DNA from: Candidatus Zhuqueibacterota bacterium
Lineage (GTDB): Bacteria > Zhuqueibacterota > Zhuqueibacteria > Oceanimicrobiales > Oceanimicrobiaceae
Length of the DNA stretch: 33,631 bases
Direction of reading: 5' to 3'
Assembly: GCA_029262005.1 (NCBI GenBank)
Contig: JAJDAG010000194.1
Coordinates: forward strand, 1-33,631
Below, piece after piece: positions 7,612-15,851 of the stretch. Each line of letters opens with the position of its first letter. Position 1 is the stretch's first letter. The notes below the pieces were generated by a model. The model saw only the letters and a program-made list of their open reading frames with translations. It searched no databases and was not told the DNA's origin. A program made the translations under genes and the position numbers.

Positions 7612-7866
7612 ATGTCGAAAAGCGAAAGCGTGAACAAAAACAACGCCAGTGAACATAGTTCCAGACGCGAGTTTATTCAACGAACGCTCAAGATGACTAC
7701 CGGCGCCTATGTCAGCATGAACATCCTTGAGCAATTTGCCGGCCCTGAAATGGGAAAAGGTGGTATGCCACTATACGCTGCCAGTGGGCGCGTCATCCAT
7801 GGCACTGGCGACGATGGCCATGCGCGGGATCATGATTTGAAAGACCGGCCCCAACGTGACCATTAG
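7612..7866 (+). CDS. 84-aa Tat-motif, His/Asp-rich peptide; candidate modified-peptide precursor
   Basis: ATG 7612 has an ideal ribosome site (AGGAGG), so it is almost surely translated. The N-terminus is hydrophilic and Ser/Asn-rich, then comes SRREFIQ (residues 17-23), a good twin-arginine motif, and a weakly hydrophobic stretch (TTGAYVSMNILEQFA). The C-terminal 22 residues carry five His and six Asp (GDDGHARDHD, then QRDH), a possible metal-binding or modified tail. It lies between a PqqD-like protein and a kinase-like protein, as RiPP precursors often do, but no known core motif is recognised. It ends in TAG at 7864; the same frame then stays open into the kinase. It could instead be a truncated N-terminus of a larger protein. 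Confidence 0.7.
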   Translation: MSKSESVNKNNASEHSSRREFIQRTLKMTTGAYVSMNILEQFAGPEMGKGGMPLYAASGRVIHGTGDDGHARDHDLKDRPQRDH

Positions 7867-7977
7867 ATACAGAAAACCCATGGCAACCTGTGGAACCAAG
7901 TACTCGCGAACACCACACAGGCCGTCAATGGTGAAGAAAAGCCACTGTCTCTAGTTTCTGTTTTACCGTCTCCGCTC

Positions 7978-8892
7978 TTGTTCTCCGAAGAAATAGTTGG
8001 TTTATATTGTGTTGACAGCGTCAATTTTGGCGTTTGCTGGCGTGGTGACAATAAGACCCAGGGCGAATATATTAAACAGTGGTTCGACCACGTTTTCCGA
8101 CACATTGCCGTTGCGTCTTCCCAAGTTGCTCAACTTGAGTCGCGCCTGGGCGCTTTAAAATTTTCAGCAGAACCTGCCTTAAGTTGGTCGGTAGCAGGTG
8201 GCACAGTTATGCTTGAAACTGCAAATGCGCTCCCGATTTTTTGTCTGGTCACAACCGATCTCACTGATGACACGCTTCTCGCAAACACCCTGCAAGATAC
8301 GGAAATCACGATAACCAACTATATGACTTCGCAGATGAAAAGCAGGCTCTGGATTCATGGTGCATGCCTCTGTAAAGACAATCGTCTTGTCATGCTGGTT
8401 GCGCCGTCCGGTTTTGGTAAAACGACTCTCAGTCTTGCCCTCCTCAACCACGGCTTCACACTTCTGACCGATGACATTATTATCATTAACTGTGAAGACG
8501 AGGTGGTCCTGCCCTACCCAAGATGCCCGAAAATAAGAAAAAACGCGGTTCGATTGCTTGCGACTGTTGGTGTAAACCTTGAAGAGATAGCAGAATTGAT
8601 CAGGCAATTCGTAATTCTGCCATCACGACTTGTTCAGTGTGAACCCATGAAGATACCGAAGACAAAATTAACGACTTTCTTTTTATGCCAAAATAATGCG
8701 CACAACAGGACAGGCTCGGAACCAGTGGCATACTCAAACGCTATCATCGAGCTTGCAAAACTGTCAAACCTGCTTTACCAGGAACCTGCCCTGGAGACCT
8801 TCGACAGGCTTTTTTCGCAATCTGAATTTTACCGACTCACGATTAGGGATCTAGGTGAAAATATTCACCAAATCATTGGCATTGCCGATTAA
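7978..8892 (+). CDS. HPr-kinase-like protein (lasso-peptide-kinase type), start uncertain
   Basis: A 304-aa protein if read from TTG 7978. APSGFGKTT (142-150) is the Walker A loop and LLTDD (about 161-165) the following acidic motif of HprK/PckA-type kinases. Relatives next to PqqD-like genes phosphorylate serines of lasso peptides such as paeninodin; others work in exosortase loci. The frame is open for 37 codons back to the TAG that ends the upstream peptide, with no ATG, GTG or TTG before 7978, and 7978 has no ribosome site. The true start, or a lost one, is therefore unclear. The nucleotidyltransferase gene follows 14 bp after the stop, indicating an operon. Confidence 0.8.
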   Translation: MFSEEIVGLYCVDSVNFGVCWRGDNKTQGEYIKQWFDHVFRHIAVASSQVAQLESRLGALKFSAEPALSWSVAGGTVMLETANALPIFCLVTTDLTDDTLLANTLQDTEITITNYMTSQMKSRLWIHGACLCKDNRLVMLVAPSGFGKTTLSLALLNHGFTLLTDDIIIINCEDEVVLPYPRCPKIRKNAVRLLATVGVNLEEIAELIRQFVILPSRLVQCEPMKIPKTKLTTFFLCQNNAHNRTGSEPVAYSNAIIELAKLSNLLYQEPALETFDRLFSQSEFYRLTIRDLGENIHQIIGIAD

Positions 8893-8906
8893 TATTGCTG
8901 CAGATC

Positions 8907-10130
8907 ATGATACTTGATTCTTGTCTGTCTCCGGAACAACAACTTCTTATCTTATGTGCACGCACAACGCCTTCCGCACTCATTATTGAGCAAATACAAG
9001 CACGCGCGCAAGGCAAAGTCGATTGGCACTATTTTACAGAGCTGGCGCTTCAGCACGGCGTCATGCCTTTGACCTATTGGAACTTGAAGCTCTATTGCCG
9101 GGAACAAATTCCGGCGAACAGCTACGCCCGGTTATCACGTTTTTACTATATGAACTGCTACCACAATTTGATGCTGGCGCAGGAGCTTGTTTCACTCATG
9201 CAGTCTCTTAAAGAAACGGGCATCCCGGCCTTGCCGTTTAAGGGGCCTACATTGGCTTTGTCCGTTTACGGGGACCTGTCCTTTCGTCAAATTAACGACC
9301 TGGACATCATTGTGCCCCAACAAGATATTCTCAGAGCCAGAGATTTGCTGCTCTCCTCAGGTTATAACACCAAGTTTGTCATCGAAAAAGCACATGAAAA
9401 GCTGTTTATTAATGCCAATCACGCTTATAACTTTATACGGCGGGATAATCATCTTATTTGTGAAGTTCATTGGCGAGTCGTGCCGCGCTATTTCAGTTTT
9501 CCCTTAAAAGCGGAGACTTTGTTACAGCAGGCCACAACTGTTACTATGGATGGTGTCACTGTCGCGGCGCCGTCTCCTGAACACTTATTGCTCATTTTGT
9601 GCGGCCACGCCGCTAAGCATTGCTGGGACCGTCTGTCTCTAGTCTGCGATATTGCCGAGTTGGTTCGAGCCTATCCTATCCTGGACTGGAACTCTGTGCA
9701 CAGGCAAGCTTCAGCCTGGGGGCTCACTCGCATACTTTTCCTTGGGCTCATGGTTGCACAAGACGTTTTTGGGGTGCCTCTACCTGATGAGATGTTGGAG
9801 GCGCAATCTCAGGACAGAGCCGTGCATGGCCTTGTTAACCGTGCACGTAACCGACTCTTTGCACGCAATGCCAAACGTATCACCGAATTCAGCCGTATGT
9901 CCTACCATCTGCGCAGCAGGGAGCGGTCGGTTGATCGCTTGCGATACTTATTCCATTTTTGCTGTACACCCAATCTGGAAGATTTGCGCTTCATTCACTT
10001 GCCGGGCCGGCTTTCCTTTCTCTACAAATTGGTTCGGCCGGTGAGACTTTTTGCATTGGAACCAATCATGAAACTACTTCCAAATCGCTTGAAACAGGCA
10101 ATTAAAAATTTTGGGCATTGGCTGGAATGA
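8907..10130 (+). CDS. Nucleotidyltransferase family protein (NTP_transf_5 type)
   Basis: About 407 aa. ATG 8907 is chosen; a TTG four codons earlier is possible. KGPTLALSVYGDLSFRQIND followed by LDIIV carries the fold's metal ligands D131 and D133. This family sits beside HPr-kinase-like proteins in exosortase-linked loci and in lasso-peptide loci, where members have been linked to sugar addition on the peptide. The remaining length is mostly helical with no signal peptide, so it is cytoplasmic. It ends the PqqD/peptide/kinase set; a strong hairpin follows. The family assignment is firm, the acceptor unknown. Confidence 0.85.
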   Translation: MILDSCLSPEQQLLILCARTTPSALIIEQIQARAQGKVDWHYFTELALQHGVMPLTYWNLKLYCREQIPANSYARLSRFYYMNCYHNLMLAQELVSLMQSLKETGIPALPFKGPTLALSVYGDLSFRQINDLDIIVPQQDILRARDLLLSSGYNTKFVIEKAHEKLFINANHAYNFIRRDNHLICEVHWRVVPRYFSFPLKAETLLQQATTVTMDGVTVAAPSPEHLLLILCGHAAKHCWDRLSLVCDIAELVRAYPILDWNSVHRQASAWGLTRILFLGLMVAQDVFGVPLPDEMLEAQSQDRAVHGLVNRARNRLFARNAKRITEFSRMSYHLRSRERSVDRLRYLFHFCCTPNLEDLRFIHLPGRLSFLYKLVRPVRLFALEPIMKLLPNRLKQAIKNFGHWLE

Positions 10131-10223
10131 AGCGCCACCCAGAGATTCCCGGCAGACAAACATGCACAGAGTCGGAACAAGAATCTGTTATTTACGAATC
10201 ATGGCGTCCTTCTTGGGATGGTC

Positions 10224-10267
10224 GATGGTGCCACCTCGATCGCCAGTATCGATGAGGCGGCACCATC
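10224..10267. terminator. Strong hairpin between convergent genes
   Basis: GATGGTGCCACCTC at 10224-10237 and GAGGCGGCACCATC at 10254-10267 form a 14-bp stem with one mismatch and a 16-base loop. It stands between the convergent nucleotidyltransferase gene and the secreted-protein gene and could terminate both. No long T-run is present. Confidence 0.6.
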
Positions 10268-10281
10268 CAGTTATACTAATC

Positions 10282-12831
10282 TTACCGCAACAAACTCATC
10301 TTCCGTACTTCCACAAAATTTCCAGCCCTTAGCTCGTAAAGGTACATACCGCTGGAAACCTGGTTGCCTTTGCTGTCCTTACTGTCCCAACGTACGCCGT
10401 GGTAACCAGCTTCGTAAGACTGGTCAACCAAAGTGCGCACTTCCTGACCGAGCGTGTTGAAAATTCGCAAGACAACATGGCTGGCTTGCGGCAGGGCGAA
10501 GCGAATCTCGGTATCAGGATTGAACGGATTCGGGTTGTTCTGGTAAAGCGTAAATTCCTCCGGCAGCAACTCCGACTCTGTTTCATCACCAAGCCAGATA
10601 GCCTTAGGCAAACCCTGGCCACGCAGATTCCGACCGTAGAAATCTCGCACAAAAGTTTGTGTGGTGAGAAGATCTGCAAGAACAGGGTCATTGGGATCAG
10701 GTCGGAATGGATAATTAGGGTCGACAGTAAGTAGTGTGGAACCATCCGGCGCATGGGCAAACAGCAACGCGCCCGATACCACAACACTTTGTCCCGGAGC
10801 AAGGTCGAAAGGACCGGTAGTGAGCAGAGTGCGGACGTCCGCAATAATATCGGTTTCAAATTGATTCGTACCCGCTAGGAAATCGTACTGCACAGCATCT
10901 TCATTCGGATCGGGATTGGCCGGTCCACCATTGATAAAGGTGACGCGATTAGCGACTCCTATGTTACCTGGGGTCTCGAGAAAATCGAACCCTACGATAC
11001 CGGGTTGTTTAGTGAAATTGACTTCTGAGAAATCAGAGTCCCAGGTAATCATCATATCGTTGACAAAGCTCGCCTGGTCATCCCCGGCCGATGGAAGATT
11101 GCCGACGTCCGCGTCACACCAGAAGCCAAAATAGGTGTCCTCAATGTCCTCACTTGAAATATTGGCAACCTCCCAGATGAAAATCAGAGCATTCTGTAGT
11201 TCCGAATCGTTAAAAGCAAGGCTGCGCTGGCGAATCTCGATGCCAAGCGGTGTAGGTACATCTCGCATAGGCGTACCAGTCACATCATTGTATTCAACAA
11301 CCAGATTCTGCGCACCGGCAACAATGCTGGCCTTCCCGGAAGGGCTACTGAATTCAGGTGGCCAGTTTTTCTTTTCTTTTGGCAGTTTGCTGTTGAACAC
11401 CCGAAACAGCTCACCGGTTGTACCCATTTCACTCGGTGCGAATTCGGTATTGTGGCTTGCTTCGGCGACGGTGGCTGTGCCATTGACCAGACCGCCAACC
11501 CAAACCCCGGCTGTATAAATGTATTGGTCGCAGGTTTTCTTCGGAAAGAAGGCAAATGCGACTTCACCAGCCCCATAAGCGAGACGGCCGTCTTCAGCAA
11601 CCATAAGTTTTACCTGGTTGCGATCATGAATGCCCGGTGCATTTGACTCACATGCTGTTCCTCGTGGAACCATGCGGACTGCATCGTAACCCTCGAAATA
11701 GACGCCCTCGAAGGTCTCTCCGTCAAGGCGGGCTTGGTAATCGCTGCACTGGAGTCCGGTATCGCCAAAACGAAAGTGCGCAACCATATCGGTATCGCCA
11801 TCGGAGTCAACATCCTGAAGATGCCCGGTGCCATGAGCCTCAACCGCTTTTGCCGGCCCAAACATCAATGTAGAAGGATCAACCTGCGTGGCATCGAATT
11901 CGTTGGTGGTCAGAAGGGCAACAGGAATGACGCCCTTGAGGTTTTCACAGTTGATCGAATTGGGATCGCTGCCCGGCTTGATGTCGATCGTAATCATCTG
12001 GCCAACAGTCAGCCTGAAGCTGGTGCCGGTCTCCGGCATTGCATTTACGAGTCCGTCGCCAGCTCCAGGTGCACTTTCGTATTGATGCTGATTCCAATTC
12101 ATCAGAACCACTCTTGCAATGTGCTGTTCCCCCTCGTAGTTGTAGGAGCCGTTCATGGCATTTTGCACAAACTGCTCATAGCCAGCCTGGCCGGGCGTGC
12201 GATCGTCCGGTAAAATAAAATAGAGCCAGTCGGAATAAGGATCGTTTCCAGCTCCTGAAGCCTCGTGATCCAGCTTGAAATCAAATATGTCGTTATCATT
12301 CTCATCGTAGAACCACGGAAACATGCGTATATCGTCTGTGGGATCGTTTGCTGTCTTTCCAAGATACCAGAGCTCAAACGGCACGTCCACCAGGTGTGTG
12401 AACTCCACAAAGCCTAAAAAGGCTTTACCGCCCGATTCCGTGAATCGAATCTCATAGGCATTGGCGAGGATCACATTGTTAAGTGTCCCATTTCGGGTCC
12501 AGCGCCCTACGGCATTCGCGTGGTCTGTGATGTTGTTCGGCCCAGCTACCACAAAATACCAGCCACCACCAGCCTGCATGCCGTTGGCCAATCCGAGAAC
12601 CGTTTGCGTACCCTGACTCACATCCCGATACCAGTCCGCTGAGTAGGCTCCGTGGTTACTTGGTGGTGTGGTGATGTCAAAACCCACAACATCTGTGATG
12701 GGCCCATTCCCATTGGAGATCATCTCAAATGATTTAAAAACGATAGGTGATTGTGAGTAGGAAGTTACTGTAAGGCCCAATGAAAAAAGAAAAATCAGGC
12801 CTGGAGCTAAGAATAATGAACGTTTTCCCAT
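10282..12831 (-). CDS. Large secreted protein with T9SS-type sorting domain
   Basis: About 849 aa. ATG 12831 is chosen because GGAGG lies just upstream and a signal peptide follows (LFLAPGLIFLFSLGLTVTSY). A middle module opening IDIKPGSDPNSIN and continuing GVIPVALLTTNEFDA and DVDSDGDTD is a repeat-like domain common in secreted proteins of environmental bacteria; its Asp-rich part may bind calcium. The C-terminus (NPNPFNPDTEIRFALPQ, then SGMYLYELRAGNF, ending KMSLLR) is the sorting module also seen on the multicopper oxidase. No enzyme motif is recognised; a surface or extracellular structural role is possible. Confidence 0.85.
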   Translation of the reverse strand: MGKRSLFLAPGLIFLFSLGLTVTSYSQSPIVFKSFEMISNGNGPITDVVGFDITTPPSNHGAYSADWYRDVSQGTQTVLGLANGMQAGGGWYFVVAGPNNITDHANAVGRWTRNGTLNNVILANAYEIRFTESGGKAFLGFVEFTHLVDVPFELWYLGKTANDPTDDIRMFPWFYDENDNDIFDFKLDHEASGAGNDPYSDWLYFILPDDRTPGQAGYEQFVQNAMNGSYNYEGEQHIARVVLMNWNQHQYESAPGAGDGLVNAMPETGTSFRLTVGQMITIDIKPGSDPNSINCENLKGVIPVALLTTNEFDATQVDPSTLMFGPAKAVEAHGTGHLQDVDSDGDTDMVAHFRFGDTGLQCSDYQARLDGETFEGVYFEGYDAVRMVPRGTACESNAPGIHDRNQVKLMVAEDGRLAYGAGEVAFAFFPKKTCDQYIYTAGVWVGGLVNGTATVAEASHNTEFAPSEMGTTGELFRVFNSKLPKEKKNWPPEFSSPSGKASIVAGAQNLVVEYNDVTGTPMRDVPTPLGIEIRQRSLAFNDSELQNALIFIWEVANISSEDIEDTYFGFWCDADVGNLPSAGDDQASFVNDMMITWDSDFSEVNFTKQPGIVGFDFLETPGNIGVANRVTFINGGPANPDPNEDAVQYDFLAGTNQFETDIIADVRTLLTTGPFDLAPGQSVVVSGALLFAHAPDGSTLLTVDPNYPFRPDPNDPVLADLLTTQTFVRDFYGRNLRGQGLPKAIWLGDETESELLPEEFTLYQNNPNPFNPDTEIRFALPQASHVVLRIFNTLGQEVRTLVDQSYEAGYHGVRWDSKDSKGNQVSSGMYLYELRAGNFVEVRKMSLLR

Positions 12832-13464
12832 GGTAAAATCCTCCAAGGTTTAGCATCGAGAAAAACAAAGCTGAGGCCTGTTTGGCCCAGCAAAATCATC
12901 ATTATTAAGTATTGGCTTGGTCACCAGGTGAGTCTTTTCACAAGACCCTGTTTTTGGTACGCCATAACCGTGCCAGCTAAACTGAGGTCGAGAATGAACG
13001 TCTTTATATGATTTTTTCCCAGGATCGATAAAAAGGGAGAATAGATTCGCAGATATGGAACGGAAGAAGCGCTTGGGAGACGCACGTAAACAAAAATGTG
13101 CTGTGGTTTTATTTTGGACCTTGGGTAGATTCACCTGCGGTGGATTCTAATGACTATTTATTATCCGCAAGCCTTGCAGGCTGGCGGCGCACGCCACCAT
13201 TTTTTACTCCCATCCGCCAAAACTATGTTCATGGAGAAGCTCCACTCTTCAAAATAATACCCAATACCCTATCGCTATTGAAAAACAAAAAAGCCGTAAG
13301 AACAAGGAAAGTCCACGTTTGTGGAAATATGCGGGTTGTGCGGTTCTCATGCTATGCATTGGGTGGACCCCTGCGTGAGGTAAACCAGCAATCTTCATTT
13401 ACGGAAAGTGCAAGTATTTACTCGTAACGAAGAAGTAACTCCTTTACGATATTGGAAAACAACC
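12832..13464. other. Gene-free stretch
   Basis: About 630 bp without a convincing gene on either strand. It must hold the promoter of the minus-strand secreted protein (right of 12831) and of the plus-strand membrane protein (left of 13465). No riboswitch, tRNA or clear promoter boxes were recognised. Confidence 0.5.
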
Positions 13465-13857
13465 ATGGGTTCACAACAACTTTTGATTCTATTTTTTGTA
13501 ACTCTCACAGCCGCTATTGCCCTTGTTGTTGGAATTTTTCTCTTTGAATCTTCCGACAAACAAGCTAACAGAGATGCAATTATGTCGGAATTGAGCCAAC
13601 TCATTTTCTCGGCACGGGCATATTATAAAAAATCCACCATGCTTGGAGGAGGCGGCGGAAATTACCGCACCTTTAAGATGCCGGACGCCTTCAGAAATAG
13701 CACCACGTGCACGATTGAGCGTATAAAAAAGAATCATGCAAAGTCTCATATTCACTTTTTGGCAACGGGCAATGCCAAAGGTGTGGACGGCGTCAATTCC
13801 ATAAGCATTGAAGTGGCGGCTTATGCCAGCGGCATCAAGTTTTTTCAGCTCAATTAA
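13465..13857 (+). CDS. Small membrane-anchored, pilin-like protein
   Basis: About 130 aa from ATG 13465; a GTG at 13408 would add 19 residues. Residues 5-26 form one transmembrane helix (LLILFFVTLTAAIALVVGIF), followed by ANRDAIMSELSQLIFSARAYY, as in the start of type IV pilins and pseudopilins after their helix. A Gly-rich turn (GGGGGNYRTF) and a globular C-terminus follow. The classic GF.LIE prepilin cleavage motif is absent, so it may be only pilin-like. It stands alone between opposite-strand genes. Function unknown. Confidence 0.6.
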   Translation: MGSQQLLILFFVTLTAAIALVVGIFLFESSDKQANRDAIMSELSQLIFSARAYYKKSTMLGGGGGNYRTFKMPDAFRNSTTCTIERIKKNHAKSHIHFLATGNAKGVDGVNSISIEVAAYASGIKFFQLN

Positions 13858-14024
13858 GAGTGCACATTGAACATTTAAACCTTTTCTAAATAGAGCCCAT
13901 CAGGTCGTTTTATCCGACATGCCTCTCTTTCGTTCAGTTTAATAAGTTGTTACGTGCAAAAATACGGATTCAACGGTCATGGTGCGACCCGCCGGGCAGC
14001 GACTTCCGGGTGCTGAAGTCAGAC

Positions 14025-14618
14025 TTAACGCTGCAACGTCTTGCTCAGCCAACTTATGATACTACTCTCAACCTCTGGCGCATCTTTGAAAATTACCACC
14101 CCATGCGCCTCTGACTTATCGATAATTTTAAGCTGACGCGGTTCATCCGTTTGCTCGTAAAGTTCTTTTGCCCAGTCTGCCCGGGCTCCGTTTGACTCCA
14201 GAGATGAAACAAAGAAGATGGATTTCATGGCCAGATCTTCGCGATTTTTGACGCCGGCCAGATTGTACACTGCACTTGTTTTACCGGAAATCGCCACCGC
14301 AGTCTTGATCCCGTAATCTTGTATACCAGAAGCGACGCACGCGAGGTTTGCCCCGATCGACGCACCGACAATCGCGATTCGTTTTTTATCCACGAAGTCG
14401 AGAGACCTCAACTTTCTAAGCACTGCCTGCAAATCAAGGGGCGCCTGGCCGGGATCGTTGAACAGGCGATAGATGCGTTTGACGCTATCTGACTTGCCAT
14501 GACCGCGTACGTCATATGCGAGAGTTACATAGTTCCGTTCAAGCAGTTTCCGGCTAAAGCTGTTCCATTCACTCCGGTCCGAGCCTCCCTGATGAATCAG
14601 GATCACCGTCGGTAGCAT
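14025..14618 (-). CDS. Alpha/beta hydrolase core (second half of a split secreted hydrolase)
   Basis: A 197-aa protein starting at ATG 14618. It has the oxyanion region (VILIHQGG), the sequence YDVRGHGKSD, the nucleophile elbow GASIGA with S87, and a late His (SEAHG), as in alpha/beta hydrolases of the dienelactone-hydrolase or esterase kind. It lacks the first strands and any signal peptide. These appear in the 51-codon frame directly upstream, whose stop TAA overlaps this ATG (TAATG). One added base would join the two into a normal secreted hydrolase, so this is either a frameshifted gene or a translationally coupled pair. Confidence 0.8.
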   Translation of the reverse strand: MLPTVILIHQGGSDRSEWNSFSRKLLERNYVTLAYDVRGHGKSDSVKRIYRLFNDPGQAPLDLQAVLRKLRSLDFVDKKRIAIVGASIGANLACVASGIQDYGIKTAVAISGKTSAVYNLAGVKNREDLAMKSIFFVSSLESNGARADWAKELYEQTDEPRQLKIIDKSEAHGVVIFKDAPEVESSIISWLSKTLQR

Positions 14619-14773
14619 TAAACCGGCTTGGTCAAAGTAGCGCTGATTTTCACCCCATCAACGGTTTTTATAACAAGCTCAGATTTTTTTACTCCGAAAG
14701 AAAGAAGCTGACTGTTAAGCACTGACAGGAGGAATGCAAGGCAGTAGTGGATTATTTGATTGCTGTTTTTCAT
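14618..14773 (-). CDS. Signal peptide and N-terminal strands of the split hydrolase
   Basis: 51 codons from ATG 14773, behind GAGGA. It encodes a signal peptide (IIHYCLAFLLSVLNSQLLSF) and then KSELVIKTVDGVKISATLTK, the typical first two strands of secreted alpha/beta hydrolases. The TAA (14620-14618) overlaps the ATG of the hydrolase core by one base. The match in content across the break argues for a single ancestral gene. Confidence 0.65.
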   Translation of the reverse strand: MKNSNQIIHYCLAFLLSVLNSQLLSFGVKKSELVIKTVDGVKISATLTKPV

Positions 14774-14861
14774 TTTATCCTCGGTTTAAAGTGTATGCTT
14801 TCTTTTACTGGCAAAACCCCATGTCCCGGGGCACTATAAATTCTCTATAATAATTCCTTGA

Positions 14862-15278
14862 TTATTTCTTCAGATGACAATTGAACATCCATTTTATATC
14901 GAATTTATCCGTAAACATTCCGAAACGTGATCCCCAAAACGTGTCTTGCAATGGCATGGTTACCCTGCCGCCGGCTGACAGCTTGTTGAAAACGGCACCC
15001 ATTTCATCCATATCGTCCATATTGATGGAGAGGGTGATGTTACTGCCTGCCTGAACCTCTCCCATGCTGTCTGAGGCCATAATAATGCCGTCATCAACGC
15101 GTAATGTCATGTGCATGACCTTACCCAAAAGATGCTCGGGAATTTTCTTCCCACCCATTTCTTCGGGGCCGTCTTTGAAGTAATTGACGGACTCAAATTT
15201 GCCGCCCAAACATTCCTTATAAAAATTGAGGGCTTCTTCGCAGTTTCCATTGAACATCAGGTAGGGGTTTAATTTCAT
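14862..15278 (-). CDS. PhnB-like VOC-superfamily protein
   Basis: About 138 aa from ATG 15278, with AAGGAG five bases upstream. MKLNPYLMFNGNCEEALNFY, then GKVMHMTLRVDD, IIMASDS and DTFWGSRFGMFTDKF are the hallmarks of the PhnB / 3-demethylubiquinone methyltransferase-like group of the glyoxalase fold. Such proteins are common single genes of unclear substrate. Length is normal for the family and the frame intact. The ribosome site overlaps the end of a broken frame upstream (15288-15515). Confidence 0.88.
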   Translation of the reverse strand: MKLNPYLMFNGNCEEALNFYKECLGGKFESVNYFKDGPEEMGGKKIPEHLLGKVMHMTLRVDDGIIMASDSMGEVQAGSNITLSINMDDMDEMGAVFNKLSAGGRVTMPLQDTFWGSRFGMFTDKFDIKWMFNCHLKK

Positions 15279-15287
15279 GTTCACTCC

Positions 15288-15515
15288 TTAAGTAAAATGT
15301 GCATTTGGCCATTCGCTTTTGACCCTTGGCTCCCAAACTTTCTGTTTTCTCAATTCTGATGGCAAGTCCATGTGAAGTTTCTGAATTTTCCAGGCTACAA
15401 ACCAGTGTGGTGCCGGAATGTAACCCTGAGTCTGCCACATATTGGGGTTGTACAGAAACCTGTCTGAATTAACGAAATCTTTGATAATCTTTGCAACCTT
15501 TTTCCTGAGACGCCA
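15288..15515 (-). pseudogene. Remnant open frame of an unrecognised protein
   Basis: 75 codons without a good start, ending at TAA 15290-15288. The sequence (KVAKIIKDFVNSDRFLYNPN, then YIPAPHWFVAWKIQKLHMD and VKSEWPNAHF) has the aromatic and charged make-up of a real C-terminus, and its codon use is like its neighbours. A short ATG frame (MASQEKGCKDYQRFR) just upstream in another frame suggests a frameshift. The family was not recognised. The stop overlaps the ribosome site of the PhnB-like gene, so the two were probably one operon. Confidence 0.4.
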
Positions 15516-15851
15516 TTATGTCATTAGATGAAAAAATAAAACCTGATGTCAAAAGTTCTACCGACTGTTGACAAGAAGGACAGCGTTACGCTCACCGACG
15601 GACGACTTCTTGTTGCCACGAAAAATCTGATCCCACAGCATTTGGGAAGCGGCTTGATCGCTATCACACTCAGAAGTTCCTTTACACGTTGCATCGAATC
15701 GCACAATGTACACGTTTCGTACGAACTGACCTCGCACTTATTCAATGAAACTAAAGGTTGTATTGTGATGTATTTTTGCATTTATTCAGAATTCTGTCGG
15801 TAGCAGAACAATCAACTGCTTTTAGACTCATTTTTGGGAGAATAGCCAGAT
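15516..15851. other. Gene-free stretch before the UPF0316 gene
   Basis: Overlapping open frames of about 85 codons exist on both strands (15524-15803), but neither has a convincing ribosome site or a recognisable sequence. TTTTTGGGAGAATAGCCAG just before 15852 supplies a ribosome site (GGGAG) for the next gene. Confidence 0.4.

Noticed and set aside
7281-10130. Complete lasso-peptide cluster
   Set aside because: No asparagine-synthetase-like cyclase, no transglutaminase-like protease and no ABC exporter are present, and the small peptide lacks a recognisable lasso leader.
12850-13134. Possible riboswitch upstream of the large secreted protein
   Set aside because: Some pairing exists but no conserved core of a known class (cobalamin, TPP, c-di-GMP, SAM) could be matched.
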